Source of the DNA: Rhizobium leguminosarum bv. trifolii WSM2297
GTDB taxonomy: Bacteria; Pseudomonadota; Alphaproteobacteria; Rhizobiales; Rhizobiaceae
Length of the DNA: 64,000 bases
NCBI RefSeq assembly: GCF_000271845.1
Contig: NZ_JH719395.1
Location: forward strand, 1,198,466-1,262,465
Reading direction: 5' to 3'
Shown: positions 24,563 to 33,763 of the stretch, in pieces
Numbering within the stretch: the stretch's first letter is position 1
How the letters are laid out: each line of letters opens with the position of its first letter
The notes under the pieces: generated by a model
Database searches by the model: none
Told to the model about the DNA's origin: nothing
Seen by the model: the letters and a program-made list of their open reading frames with translations, nothing else
Made by a program: the position numbers and the translations under genes

Positions 24563-26098
24563 ATGAGTACCGGCGTAAGCACATCGACCGACAAGATTAT
24601 CGTCGACAGGTCGCGCAGCCACCGCAATAAGGCCGTTTCCAAGGCCGTGCGGCAAACGCGCGAACGTCTTCAGTCCGGCCATGCGTCCAACTCCTCCTTC
24701 GATCGTGACGTGCTCAAGATGTATGTGGCGTCCGTGCTGCAAGGCGCGACGATCATGCCGCTCTTCGTCGTCATCATCACGGCGCTTGGCGTTTATTTCA
24801 CCCAAAACACGCAATTGCTCTTCTGGGCGCTACTGACGCTCACCTGTCACGCCGGCAATATCCTGCTTGCGCGGCGCGCACGGCGGCAGGAAATCACCTC
24901 CGAGAGCGCCCGCAAATGGCGCCGCCTGCTGCTGTCCGGCCAGTTCCTGCTCGGCTGCTGCTGGGCCATATTCGCCCTGCAGGGCTGCGATACCTGCGAG
25001 CCGTCGAGCTTCATCCTTTATAAGGGTGCGACGCTCTTGGTCGCGCTCTCCGTCACGGCAATGTCGAATTTCATGCTGACGCCTGCCGTGCTCGCTGCCT
25101 TCGCGCCGGCGGTCCTGGCGCTCGCCGCCAAGAGCGGCCTGTCGCGCGACCTCCTCGAAATCAGCCTGACAGGGCTATTCACCAGCACCCTGGTCTTCTT
25201 CAATTATATCAGCGACCGCCTGTTCAAGTCGAACCTCAAGATCCTTTCTTATCAGTCGGAGAAGGACGACCTGATCGCCGAGCTTGAAGTGGCGAAATCG
25301 ATGTCGGACGAGGCGCGCCGCCGCGCCGAAGAGGCAAACCTCGCCAAGTCCCGCTTCCTTGCCTCCATGTCGCACGAGCTCAGGACCCCGCTCAACGCCA
25401 TCCTCGGCTTCTCCGAAGTGATGTCGGCGGAAGTCATGGGGCCGCTCGCCAATCCGACCTACAAGGAATATGCCGGCGACATCCACCGCTCCGGCCAGCA
25501 TCTGCTCGATCTCATCAACGAGATCCTCGACCTCTCGCGCATCGAGGCCGGCAAATACGAGCTGAGCGAGGAGGCGATTTCGCTTCTCGATATCACCGAA
25601 GATTGCATCGGCATGGTCCAGCTGCGCGCCCGCGCCAAGAACATCGCCATTTCGGATCAATTCGAACGGCAGTTGCCGGCCATCTGGGCGGACGAGAAGT
25701 CGATGCGCCAGGTGGTGCTTAATCTTCTCTCTAATGCCGTCAAGTTCACGCCGCAGGGGGGCGAAATTCACGTCAAGGTCGGCTGGACTGCCGGCGGCGG
25801 ACAATACATCTCCATCAAGGACAACGGCCCCGGCATTCCGGAAGAGGAAATTCCCGTCGTCCTGTCGGCCTTCGGCCAGGGCTCGATCGCCATCAAGAGC
25901 GCCGAACAGGGCACCGGCCTCGGCCTGCCGATCGTCCAGGCGATTCTTGCCAAGCATGACGGACAATTCGTGCTGAAATCCAAACTGCGTGAAGGCACTG
26001 AGGTCATCGCCATCCTGCCCGCCAAGCGCGTGCTGCAGAGCCTGCCGGCTGTCGAAGAGGCCCAGGCGGTCGCCCGCAAGCGTAAGAGTTTTGCCTGA
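24563..26098 (+). CDS. Membrane sensor histidine kinase, PdhS/DivJ-like
   Basis: A 511-residue kinase (ATG 24563; an in-frame GTG two codons earlier is possible). About five to six membrane helices (roughly 55-215) lead through a short coiled coil (ELEVAKSMSDEARRRAEEANLAK) to the HisKA domain with FLASMSHELRTPLNAILGFSE; the phospho-His is residue 271. The HATPase domain has NLLSNAVKFTP (N box), DNGPGIP (G1) and GQGSIAIKSAEQGTGLGLPI (G2, starting near 445). The H-box neighbourhood is that of the PdhS/DivJ/PleC kinases of alphaproteobacterial cell-cycle control. There is no PAS domain and no adjacent response regulator. Confidence 0.87.
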   Translation: MSTGVSTSTDKIIVDRSRSHRNKAVSKAVRQTRERLQSGHASNSSFDRDVLKMYVASVLQGATIMPLFVVIITALGVYFTQNTQLLFWALLTLTCHAGNILLARRARRQEITSESARKWRRLLLSGQFLLGCCWAIFALQGCDTCEPSSFILYKGATLLVALSVTAMSNFMLTPAVLAAFAPAVLALAAKSGLSRDLLEISLTGLFTSTLVFFNYISDRLFKSNLKILSYQSEKDDLIAELEVAKSMSDEARRRAEEANLAKSRFLASMSHELRTPLNAILGFSEVMSAEVMGPLANPTYKEYAGDIHRSGQHLLDLINEILDLSRIEAGKYELSEEAISLLDITEDCIGMVQLRARAKNIAISDQFERQLPAIWADEKSMRQVVLNLLSNAVKFTPQGGEIHVKVGWTAGGGQYISIKDNGPGIPEEEIPVVLSAFGQGSIAIKSAEQGTGLGLPIVQAILAKHDGQFVLKSKLREGTEVIAILPAKRVLQSLPAVEEAQAVARKRKSFA

Positions 26099-26108
26099 CT
26101 CAGCCGCG

Positions 26109-26152
26109 CATGTCTGCCCGAAAACTGTGAGCGGTTTTCGGGCAGATATCAT
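26109..26152. repeat. RIME-like intergenic palindrome
   Basis: CTGCCCGAAAAC (26114-26125) and GTTTTCGGGCAG (26134-26145) form a perfect 12-bp inverted repeat around TGTGAGCG, flanked by CATG and TCATG. It lies 15 bp after the histidine kinase stop codon. It shares the AAAA...GCGG-TTTT loop with the elements at 10038 and 62718. Confidence 0.75.
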
Positions 26153-26195
26153 GCTTGATTTGTGGGCGTCATGACTGAGGCCCGGTCGGTCTAAG

Positions 26196-26582
26196 TTACC
26201 CGAGAGTGAAAAACAGGTGCTTGGCGAGGACGAAGCCGAGATAGAGGCAGCAGGCGGCGATCATGCAGCTCACCGCGAAAGAGCCGAGATCCTTGGCATG
26301 TTTGCCGACGATCGAAATCTCCGGCGAAATCCGGTCGATGACCTCTTCGACGGCGGTATTCATCGCCTCCATCGAAAACAGCCCGAGAAACAGAACCACC
26401 GCAACGACAATCTCGCCGGCGGTCGCCCCAACCAGCGCCAGCGCCGCGATCGAAACGACGAAGAAACCGAGTTCCTGGCGGAAGGCTGCCTCTCTCAGAA
26501 CACGCAGGAAGCCTGCCCAAGAATAGCTGGCGGCGGCGGTGAAGTGCCGAAATCCGGTCTCTTTCGTCACCGCAGGCTTCAT
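26196..26582 (-). CDS. dgkA: Diacylglycerol kinase
   Basis: A 128-residue integral membrane enzyme, the usual length for DgkA. An N-terminal amphipathic stretch (TGFRHFTAAASYSWAGFLRVLREAAFRQE) is followed by three membrane helices with the active-site motifs EAMNTAVEEVIDRISPE and AKDLGSFAV. It phosphorylates diacylglycerol, which is released by transfer of phospholipid head groups to osmoregulated glucans or lipid A. I start at ATG 26582; a TTG three bases upstream is equally well placed behind AGGAGAGGGG. Single gene. Confidence 0.9.
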   Translation of the reverse strand: MKPAVTKETGFRHFTAAASYSWAGFLRVLREAAFRQELGFFVVSIAALALVGATAGEIVVAVVLFLGLFSMEAMNTAVEEVIDRISPEISIVGKHAKDLGSFAVSCMIAACCLYLGFVLAKHLFFTLG

Positions 26583-26689
26583 CAAGGCGCCCCTCTCCTC
26601 TTGCAGACCGAGGCTTTGCCGCCCCGTTTGATGACCCGAATACGCAGATACCGAATCCATCTAGTCGGCGCAAGCGAAGCCGCGCGGCC

Positions 26690-27706
26690 TCAGTCTTTGT
26701 TGGTCACACCGGCCTGGGCGAAGGTCGCCATGCCGGAATGGCAGGCGGCGGCGGCTTTGACGATGCCGGCGGCGAGCGCCGCCCCGGTGCCTTCGCCGAG
26801 CCGCATGCCAAGCGCCAGAAGCGGCGTCTTGCCGAGCATCTCGATCGCGCGCAGATGTCCGGGCTCGGCGGAAACATGGCCGATCAGGCAATGGTCGAGC
26901 GCGGATGGATTGGCGGCTTTGAGGATCGCCGCCGCAGCGGTTGCGACATAACCGTCAATCAGCACCGGGATGCGCTCCATGCGGGCGGCGAGGATGGCGC
27001 CGGCCATCGCCGCGATCTCACGGCCGCCGAGCCGGCGCATGATCTCCAGCGGATCATCGAGATGATCGCTATGCAGCGCCACCGCCTTTTCCACCGCCGC
27101 GATCTTGCGCTCCAGCATTTCGCCTTCCGAGCCGGTGCCGGGTCCGACCCAGTCTCGCGCCGAACCGCCGTAGAGCGCATAGTTGATCGCTGCGGCAATC
27201 GTCGTATTGCCGATGCCCATTTCGCCGATGCAGAGCAGGTCGGTCCCGCCGGCGATCGCCTCCATGCCGAAGGCCATGGTCGCGGCGCAATCGCGCTCGG
27301 AAAGTGCTGCTTCCTCGGTAATATCGCCGGTGGGGTAATCGAGCGCCAGATCGAAAACCTTCAGCCCGAGATCATAAGCGACACAGATCTGGTTGATCGC
27401 AGCCCCCCCGGCGGCAAAATTCTCGACCATCTGCTGTGTCACGGCTGGCGGAAAAGGTGTGATGCCCTGCCTGGTGACACCGTGATTGCCGGCGAAGATC
27501 GCCACCAGCGGCCGGTTGACGGCAGGGCTACGGCCCGTCCAGGCGGCAAGCCAGAAGGCGATTTCCTCAAGCCGTCCGAGCGCACCCGGCGGCTTGGTCA
27601 GCTGCGCGTCGCGGTCGCGCGCGGCCACCAGCGCCCGGGCATCCGGCCCCGGCAGGTCGCGGAGCAGGGTACGGAAATCGTCGAACGGCAGGCCTGAAAC
27701 GCTCAT
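26690..27706 (-). CDS. cobT: Nicotinate-nucleotide--dimethylbenzimidazole phosphoribosyltransferase
   Basis: A 338-residue enzyme that activates 5,6-dimethylbenzimidazole to alpha-ribazole phosphate for cobalamin nucleotide-loop assembly. Visible motifs are LTKPPGALGRLEEIA (about 36-50), FAGNHGVTRQGI, IGEMGIGNTT and the C-terminal GMRLGEGTGAALA with the catalytic Glu. The ATG at 27706 gives the normal family length; the frame is open further upstream but that part looks non-coding. It is divergent from cobS with 185 bp between them. I see no cobalamin riboswitch in that gap. Confidence 0.93.
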   Translation of the reverse strand: MSVSGLPFDDFRTLLRDLPGPDARALVAARDRDAQLTKPPGALGRLEEIAFWLAAWTGRSPAVNRPLVAIFAGNHGVTRQGITPFPPAVTQQMVENFAAGGAAINQICVAYDLGLKVFDLALDYPTGDITEEAALSERDCAATMAFGMEAIAGGTDLLCIGEMGIGNTTIAAAINYALYGGSARDWVGPGTGSEGEMLERKIAAVEKAVALHSDHLDDPLEIMRRLGGREIAAMAGAILAARMERIPVLIDGYVATAAAAILKAANPSALDHCLIGHVSAEPGHLRAIEMLGKTPLLALGMRLGEGTGAALAAGIVKAAAACHSGMATFAQAGVTNKD

Positions 27707-27891
27707 CTGTGCGGTTTTCCTATGAATCCGGGTATTCTTGTTTTCACGCAAACCACTTGTTTGCGTCGAGCAAATCAGCTTCTTTGCGGGTCGCACTCTC
27801 TTAAAGCGGGCCGGCGGGGCGAACAACACCAAAAGCACCGCCGCGACCATAAGCCGGGCCATAAGTGAAACCTTGGGCAGAACGAAGCAGA

Positions 27892-28674
27892 ATGAAGATC
27901 AAGGACCATGCGGTCGACACCGCCCGCGCCGTCGCCTTCCTCAGCCGCATCCCCATGCCGCAATCGCTGTTCAAAACCTATGACGGCAGGCTCGGCCGGC
28001 TGGTGCGCGCCTTTCCCTTCGCCGGCATCGTCATCGGCTTTATCCCCGCGCTCGCCCTGCTCCTTCTTCTGGGGCTGCGCGCCGATCCGCTGATGGCGGC
28101 GCTGATTGCGCTTTCCATCCAGGTTGTCATCACCGGCGCGTTGCACGAGGACGGCCTGGCCGATACCGCGGACGGCATCGGCGGCGGCAAGAGCCGCGAG
28201 CAGAGCCTCGACATCATGAAAGACAGCCGGATCGGCACCTATGGCGCGATAGCGCTGATCCTCTCCTTCGCGATCCGCGCCGCAGCACTTGCCGCCATTG
28301 CCCGCCACGCGTCACCGCTCACTTCAGCCCTTGCCATACCCTCCGTCGCGGCGCTCAGCCGCGGCGCCATCGCCTGGCACTGGCAGCGGTTGCCGCCGGC
28401 CAAGGCCGATGGCGTGGCCGCCTCGACCGGCCAGCCGGACGAGGCGGCGATGCAGTTTGCGCTCGCCGCCGCCGGGCTCATCGCAGCGCTTCTGATCTGG
28501 CCGGCCTTCGGCCTGCGGCCGCTGGTCGCAAGCCTGCTTGCCGCCGGCATCATAGCGCTTGCCTTTACCGCCCTCATCCGCCGCAAGCTTGCCGGCCACA
28601 CCGGTGACACGCTGGGCGCGACGCAGCAAATTTGCGAGATCGCCGCGCTTTGCGCCCTTGCCACGGCTCTTTGA
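27892..28674 (+). CDS. cobS: Adenosylcobinamide-GDP ribazoletransferase (cobalamin synthase)
   Basis: A 260-residue inner-membrane enzyme with about six to seven helices, joining adenosylcobinamide-GDP and alpha-ribazole as the last step of cobalamin synthesis. The signature [17 protein letters not shown] (about 83-99) and [11 protein letters not shown] contain the acidic residues that hold the metal and GDP. In the nomenclature used for some alphaproteobacteria this gene is called cobV. The ATG at 27892 starts the family's usual N-terminus. Divergent from cobT, so both nucleotide-loop steps are encoded here. Confidence 0.92.
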   Translation: MKIKDHAVDTARAVAFLSRIPMPQSLFKTYDGRLGRLVRAFPFAGIVIGFIPALALLLLLGLRADPLMAALIALSIQVVITGALHEDGLADTADGIGGGKSREQSLDIMKDSRIGTYGAIALILSFAIRAAALAAIARHASPLTSALAIPSVAALSRGAIAWHWQRLPPAKADGVAASTGQPDEAAMQFALAAAGLIAALLIWPAFGLRPLVASLLAAGIIALAFTALIRRKLAGHTGDTLGATQQICEIAALCALATAL

Positions 28675-28683
28675 AACTCCGAT

Positions 28684-28911
28684 ATGTCCTTCATGCGAAC
28701 ACCCTGCATTCACGTCTGCTCGCTGGTTTCGGCTACCGGATTTTGCGCCGGATGCGGCCGGACTCTTCAGGAAATCGGCAGCTGGGCGAGCTACTCCGAC
28801 AGCGAACGAAGACGGATCATGGCCCTGCTGCCGGCACGGCTTGCAGGCGCCGCCGCGGTATCGAACGACATGGAAACGGGCCATACCAGCGGGCCGGAGC
28901 AGGTTTTATGA
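28684..28911 (+). CDS. DUF1289 Cys-rich small protein
   Basis: A 75-residue protein with the DUF1289 pattern TPCIHVC (residues 6-12), FCAGCGRT and WASYSDSERRRIM. Four cysteines in C-x3-C...C-x2-C spacing could bind zinc or a cluster. The function of the family is not established. It follows cobS by 9 bp and overlaps the protease gene downstream (ATGA), so it belongs to the cobS transcript. Confidence 0.85.
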   Translation: MSFMRTPCIHVCSLVSATGFCAGCGRTLQEIGSWASYSDSERRRIMALLPARLAGAAAVSNDMETGHTSGPEQVL

Positions 28912-29609
28912 TCCGTTTGACCGTCTTCCTTGTCGTGATCGGCATCGGCCTTGCGGTGCTGATCGTCAACAATGACAGCAGCCGGATCCTCGGCCTGCAG
29001 AGCGATGACTTCGTCCGCGTCGTCTATCTGCTGCCGATCGCGCTGATGCTGTCTGCCGGCATCTGGGCAAGCCGGCGCAGCCTCGGGGAGACGATGCGCC
29101 AGATGATGATCTGGCTGGTGATCATCCTGGCGCTCGTGACCGTCTATCTCTATCGTCAGGAAGCGCTCGGCGTCGGCAACCGGCTGCTCGCCGGCCTCGT
29201 TCCCGGCCGCGCCGTCGTCGTCACCACAAGCGAAGGCGGCCAGGAGATCATCCTGCACAAGCTGCTGAACGGCCATTTCGAGGCCGATGTCGCCGTCAAC
29301 GGCCAGACGATCGAAATGCTCGTCGATACAGGCGCCAGCATGGTGGCGCTGTCGCACGCAGATGCCGAGCGGATCGGCATCGACCTCTCCCGCCTCACCT
29401 ATTCCATGACCGTGATGACCGCCAACGGCCGTGGCCGCGCGGCACCCGTCACGCTCGACCAAGTGGCGATCGGCCCGATCGTCCGCAACAATGTCGCAGC
29501 CAGCGTCGCCGAGGACGGCCGACTCGATCAGAGCCTGCTCGGCATGAGCTTCCTGGAAACGCTGGGCTCGCTGCAGATGCAGACCGACGAGTTGCGCATG
29601 CGCGACTGA
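28908..29609 (+). CDS. Retropepsin-like clan AA aspartic protease (TIGR02281 type)
   Basis: A 233-residue protein starting in the ATGA overlap with the DUF1289 gene. Three membrane helices occupy roughly 1-20, 35-52 and 65-82. A retropepsin-like domain (about 115-230) follows with the catalytic motif EMLVDTGASMVALS and the companion SLLGMSFLETLG. The active form would be a dimer in the periplasm or on the membrane. Alphaproteobacterial members are known by family only; the substrate is unknown. Confidence 0.82.
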   Translation: MIRLTVFLVVIGIGLAVLIVNNDSSRILGLQSDDFVRVVYLLPIALMLSAGIWASRRSLGETMRQMMIWLVIILALVTVYLYRQEALGVGNRLLAGLVPGRAVVVTTSEGGQEIILHKLLNGHFEADVAVNGQTIEMLVDTGASMVALSHADAERIGIDLSRLTYSMTVMTANGRGRAAPVTLDQVAIGPIVRNNVAASVAEDGRLDQSLLGMSFLETLGSLQMQTDELRMRD

Positions 29610-29794
29610 GCCGCAGCGCTCGCGATCTGCTGTCGCCGCGGCTTTACGGCAGCGCTCGCATCTGTCACCTTCACGCGCAACAACAAGACCACAAAGAGCA
29701 AAAAGAAACTTCTAGTCTGGTGGCACCCCGCATGCTCGACCGGCCTTCGCTTCAGGCGAAAGCCCTGACCCATGGGTGCGACAGGAGTTTCGCA

Positions 29795-30232
29795 ATGAAT
29801 TCACTCTGGCCGATCGTCATCGGTGGCATTCTGCCCGCTGTTTTCTGGGGCATCACCGCCATCTTCCAGAAGCAGAGCGCCACGGCCGCCACCGGCTCCG
29901 CCGTCTATCTGATCGCCTTCGGCGCCGCCTGTGCTCTGGCCGGACTGATCGCCGCATTGATCTGGCGCCCCGCCCCTTGGACCGCCGAGGGCCTCGCATT
30001 TGCCGCCACCGCAGGCGCCTGCTTCGCCGTCGGCACCGGCCTCATCAGCTTCACGCTCTTCGCTTACGGTATCCCGGTCTCCAAACTCGCCCCGATCTGG
30101 AGCTGCAACGTGCTGGTGACTCTGGCAATCGGCGCCCTGTTTCTCGGCGAAGCCGCCGAGCTCAACATCGTCAAACTCGTCGCCGGCACTCTGCTCATCC
30201 TGTCAGGCGCCCTGCTCGTCAGCAGCGCCTGA
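29795..30232 (+). CDS. Small EamA/DMT-type membrane transporter (half-length)
   Basis: A 145-residue protein with about five membrane helices, half the length of a typical ten-helix DMT transporter. ACAGGAG precedes the ATG. The N-terminal WPIVIGGILPAVFWGITAIFQKQ and C-terminal IGALFLGEAAELNIVKLVAGTLLILSGALLV are the EamA repeat pattern. Half-size members are thought to act as dimers. Substrate unknown. It is followed by a LysR gene on the same strand but 116 bp away. Confidence 0.78.
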   Translation: MNSLWPIVIGGILPAVFWGITAIFQKQSATAATGSAVYLIAFGAACALAGLIAALIWRPAPWTAEGLAFAATAGACFAVGTGLISFTLFAYGIPVSKLAPIWSCNVLVTLAIGALFLGEAAELNIVKLVAGTLLILSGALLVSSA

Positions 30233-30348
30233 GGGGGAAAGGCGCAACAGAGGCGGCCCCTTCGTCGCCAAAATGCTCCTGCGTTGCAGCAGGTTCCGCT
30301 TTATTGATATCCTGCATCAAGGCGCCTGCGCGCCCACCGGAGCTCGAG

Positions 30349-31272
30349 ATGAATCCACGACAATTGAAGACATTCCTTGCGGTCATCCGGCACGGGAATC
30401 TCACGCGCGCCGCTGCCGAGATCAATCTCGCCCAGTCGAGCCTCAGCGACCAGATACAGGCATTGGAGGAAGAGCTCGGCGCAGAGCTTTTCCTGCGCTC
30501 TCGTCAGGGTGTCGTCCCGACTCCGGCAGGTGCGGCGCTGAAGGCCTATGCGGAGGAAATTCTGGCACTGAACGACGAGGCGAAGGGCGCCGTCCGTGCC
30601 GCCGCCGGCAACGCCGAACAGTCCATCAGCGTAGGCACGCTTGAAACCATTGCCGCCGAAAGGCTGGCACCGTGGCTGTCGCTCTTTGGCAAGCAGAACC
30701 CGGGCCTTGGCCTGAAGGTCAAGATCGGCGGCAGCGGCGAATTGCTTGCGCAATTGCAGGCGGGCTTGATCGACGTCGCCTTCACCTTCGATCGCGGGCA
30801 GCGGGACCAGCGCTTCGCCATGCACCGAGTCTCCAGCGAGCCGCTGGTGCTGATCGCCGGCAGTCATTTGCAGGCCCGGCCACCCGAAAGTCTCGCAGCA
30901 TTGAGCACGGCGCCCTTCATCGCCACCGAAACCGGCTGCGTTTACCGCCACCTGTTTGAGACCGCCTTTGCCGAGGCAGGTGTGCCTGCGGCGCCTATCG
31001 TTACGGAAGCCGACAGCATCGCGACGATCATCCGGCTCGTTGCCTCAGGCGCCGGTTATGCGCTGGTCCCTGCTCTTGCGGTCGGGCCGTCCGCGGCGCG
31101 CGGCGATGTCATCGAGCTGCCATGGCCAGGCGAACCACCCACGGCCGCGCTGGTGATGATGTGGCGGCGCCGGCGGGTGCAGCCGCCGGCGCTCGCCCTC
31201 CTGCTGCAATCGGCAAGCGACGAATTCATGCCGGTCAGACCAACCGGTGCCCGCCTTCGACATGCAGGATAG
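30349..31272 (+). CDS. LysR-family transcriptional regulator
   Basis: A 307-residue regulator. The HTH (NPRQLKTFLAVIRHGNLTRAAAEINLAQSSLSDQIQALEEELG) fills residues 2-45, then SRQGVVPTPAG. The effector domain (about 90-300) has LKVKIGGSGELLAQLQAGLIDVAFTF. It runs convergently into an SDR gene with their coding ends overlapping by 38 bp, so the two transcripts are antisense to each other at the 3' ends. Target unknown. Confidence 0.88.
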   Translation: MNPRQLKTFLAVIRHGNLTRAAAEINLAQSSLSDQIQALEEELGAELFLRSRQGVVPTPAGAALKAYAEEILALNDEAKGAVRAAAGNAEQSISVGTLETIAAERLAPWLSLFGKQNPGLGLKVKIGGSGELLAQLQAGLIDVAFTFDRGQRDQRFAMHRVSSEPLVLIAGSHLQARPPESLAALSTAPFIATETGCVYRHLFETAFAEAGVPAAPIVTEADSIATIIRLVASGAGYALVPALAVGPSAARGDVIELPWPGEPPTAALVMMWRRRRVQPPALALLLQSASDEFMPVRPTGARLRHAG

Positions 31273-31972
31273 TGCCAGTGGTGAAGCCGTTGCCGATCAG
31301 GAAACGGATCGCGTCGGCAATATCTCCCGGCTGGCCGACACGCCCGGCCGGCAGGCGCTGCGCCATCGCCTCCAGCGTCGCATGCTTGGCGTCCCCGGCA
31401 ACGAAGTTCCAGATCGGTGTATCCACCCATCCCGGCGATACGGCATTGACGCGGATCGGCGCCAGTTCGACGGCAATCGCTCTGACCAAGCCTTCAAGCG
31501 CCGCATTGACGGCAGCGACCACCGATCCGCGTGCTGCCGGCCGATAAGCCGCGACACCCGAGGTAAAGGTGATCGATCCAGACGGCGGCAGATGGTTCGC
31601 ACCATATTTCGCGAGCAGCAGCGGCCCGTAGAACTTGCTCTCGACCACCCGTTGCGCCGCCGCGAGATCGATCGACGGCAGCAACTGGTAGGCGCCTTCG
31701 ATATCGGCCGCGGTGCTGACGATATGGTCGACCGGTCCGCTCTCTTGAAACAGCGCCGCGACTTCCTCCTCCCGCGATATGTCGACGACCTTGGTCGCAA
31801 GCTTCGGACGCTCGCCAAGCTGGCGGCAGGCCGCCGCAAGCCTGTCTGCGCTGCGTCCCGCAATCGTCACCGACGCCCCCTCGTCAAGCAGGCGCATGGC
31901 AAGCGCCAGCCCCATGCCGGAGCTGCCGCCGACGATTATCACCTTCGAACCTTCGATCCCGATACCAGTCAT
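31235..31972 (-). CDS. SDR-family protein lacking the YxxxK catalytic pair
   Basis: A 245-residue Rossmann protein starting at ATG 31972 behind GGAG. The nucleotide-binding motif is VGGSSGMGLALA (about 15-26) and NAVSPGWVDTP is conserved. A Ser is present in TFTSGVAAYR, but where classical SDRs have Tyr-x3-Lys this protein has SVVAAVNAALEG, so both the catalytic Tyr and Lys are missing. It is probably a divergent SDR branch with altered or no dehydrogenase activity. The last 38 bp overlap the LysR gene on the other strand. Confidence 0.83.
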   Translation of the reverse strand: MTGIGIEGSKVIIVGGSSGMGLALAMRLLDEGASVTIAGRSADRLAAACRQLGERPKLATKVVDISREEEVAALFQESGPVDHIVSTAADIEGAYQLLPSIDLAAAQRVVESKFYGPLLLAKYGANHLPPSGSITFTSGVAAYRPAARGSVVAAVNAALEGLVRAIAVELAPIRVNAVSPGWVDTPIWNFVAGDAKHATLEAMAQRLPAGRVGQPGDIADAIRFLIGNGFTTGTILHVEGGHRLV

Positions 31973-32078
31973 CTCGCTTCTCCATTTGGTTGGGAAAGCA
32001 GATGCCTTGGACCGAAGCAGAAGAAAAACGGAAGAAACCGATAGCATCATCGGATTTTCCGATGATGCTATCGAGCGA

Positions 32079-32840
32079 TCAGTTGCGCAGCCGGTAGCCG
32101 GTCTTGAAGATCCAGGCGAGCGTGCCCAGGCAGATCGCCAGGAACACCGTGATCATCGCCAGGCTGATCGCCGGGTTGACGTCGGCGATCCCGTAAAAAC
32201 TCCAGCGGAAGCCGCTGACGAGATAGAGCACCGGATTGAGGTGGCTGACAGCCTGCCAGAAGGGCGGCAGCATATTGACCGAATAGAAGCTGCCGCCGAG
32301 GAAGGTCAGCGGCGGCACGACCAGCATCGGAATGAGGTTCAGCTGCTCGAAATTGCCGGCCCAGATGCCGATCATGAAGCCGAAGAGGCTGAAGGTGACG
32401 GCCGTCAGCAGGAAGAACAGGATCATCATGAAGGGATGCTCGATCCTGACGTCGACGAAGAGATTGGCGGTCAAGAGGATGATGAAGCCGATGATCATCC
32501 CCTTGGTCGCCGCGGCCCCGACATAACCGAGCAGGATCTCGGTCATCGCCACTGGCGCCGACAGCACCTCGTATATCGTGCCGGTGAATTTCGGGAAATA
32601 GATGCCGAAGGAGCCGTTGCTGATGCATTGGCCGAGCAGCGTCAGCATAATCAGGCCGGGCGTGATGAAGGCGCCGTAGGAGACGCCCTCCACCTCCTGG
32701 ATGCGTGAGCCGACTGCGGCACCGAAGACGATGAAATAAAGCGAGGTCGAGATGACGGGAGAGATGACGCTCTGCAGCAGCGTGCGGCGCGTCCGGGCCA
32801 TCTCGAAGAAATAGATGGATTTGATCGCCTCAACGTTCAT
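32079..32840 (-). CDS. yadH: ABC-2 type transporter permease, YadH-like
   Basis: A 253-residue membrane subunit with six helices and the ABC-2 pattern: [28 protein letters not shown] at the N-terminus and [37 protein letters not shown] near residue 185-220. Length and sequence match E. coli YadH. Its ATG overlaps the ATPase stop (ATGA). The transported molecule is not known. Confidence 0.88.
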   Translation of the reverse strand: MNVEAIKSIYFFEMARTRRTLLQSVISPVISTSLYFIVFGAAVGSRIQEVEGVSYGAFITPGLIMLTLLGQCISNGSFGIYFPKFTGTIYEVLSAPVAMTEILLGYVGAAATKGMIIGFIILLTANLFVDVRIEHPFMMILFFLLTAVTFSLFGFMIGIWAGNFEQLNLIPMLVVPPLTFLGGSFYSVNMLPPFWQAVSHLNPVLYLVSGFRWSFYGIADVNPAISLAMITVFLAICLGTLAWIFKTGYRLRN

Positions 32841-33763
32841 TTGCCTGCTCCTACCAGCGCCACGAAAATGTCTTCGAGCGAGCTCTGCCGCGTCGACAGA
32901 TCCTTGAAATGGATATTGTTTTCACCCAGCCGGGTGAGCAGCGTCGCGATGCTTTCCTGCTCGTTGTCGGCGTCGAAATCATAAGTCAGCCGGCTGCCCT
33001 CCGCCTCCAGCGTCAGTCCGTTGCCGGCAAAACAATCCGGAAGCCGCTCGAGCGGTTCGGTGAGATCGAGGATGAGCTGCTTGCGGCCGAGCTTGGCCAT
33101 CAGCGCCGCCTTGTCCTCGACGAGCAGCAATTGCCCGCCATTGATGACGCCGACACGGTCGGCGATTTCCTCGGCTTCCTCGATATAGTGCGTGGTCAAG
33201 ATGATGGTGACGCCCGAGGACCGAAGGTCCTGTACGACATTCCACATGTCCTTGCGCAACGTCACGTCAACACCGGCGGTGGGCTCGTCGAGGAAAAGGA
33301 TATCCGGCTCATGCGACAGCGCCTTGGCGATCAGCACTCGCCGCTTCATCCCGCCCGAGAGCTGGCGCAGCATATTGTCCTTCTTGTCCCAAAGCGAAAG
33401 CGCGCGCAGCACCTTCTCGATATGGGCGGGATTGGCTTTCTTGCCGTGCAGCCCGCGCGAAAAGCTCACCGTGTTGAATACCGTCTCGAACTGATCTGTG
33501 GTCAGCTCCTGCGGCACCAGTCCGATCATCCCACGCGTGGCGCGGAAATCCTTCACGACATCATGGCCGGCGACCAGCACCTTGCCGCCGCTCGGATTGG
33601 CGATGCCGCAGATGATGGAGATCAGCGTTGTCTTGCCCGCGCCGTTCGGCCCGAGCAGTGCCAGGATCTCGCCCTTTTCGACGTCGAGGTTGATGCCTTT
33701 GAGGGCCTCGAACCCGTTGGCGTAGGTCTTGGTAAGATTCTGAACGGAAATGATGGGGGTCAT
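32837..33763 (-). CDS. yadG: ABC transporter ATP-binding protein, YadG-like
   Basis: A 308-residue ATPase, the same length as E. coli YadG. Walker A is [11 protein letters not shown] (about 36-46), the Q loop is in LVPQELTTD, signature [11 protein letters not shown], Walker [14 protein letters not shown] and switch His in [11 protein letters not shown]. The extra C-terminal 80 residues are characteristic of the DrrA/NodI-like exporter class. It forms an exporter with the downstream permease; two genes only in this operon. Confidence 0.9.
   Translation of the reverse strand: MTPIISVQNLTKTYANGFEALKGINLDVEKGEILALLGPNGAGKTTLISIICGIANPSGGKVLVAGHDVVKDFRATRGMIGLVPQELTTDQFETVFNTVSFSRGLHGKKANPAHIEKVLRALSLWDKKDNMLRQLSGGMKRRVLIAKALSHEPDILFLDEPTAGVDVTLRKDMWNVVQDLRSSGVTIILTTHYIEEAEEIADRVGVINGGQLLLVEDKAALMAKLGRKQLILDLTEPLERLPDCFAGNGLTLEAEGSRLTYDFDADNEQESIATLLTRLGENNIHFKDLSTRQSSLEDIFVALVGAGK

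Noticed and set aside
27707..27891. Possible cobalamin riboswitch between cobT and cobS
   Set aside because: I looked for the conserved B12-box and could not find it on either strand; the gap is also short for a full riboswitch.
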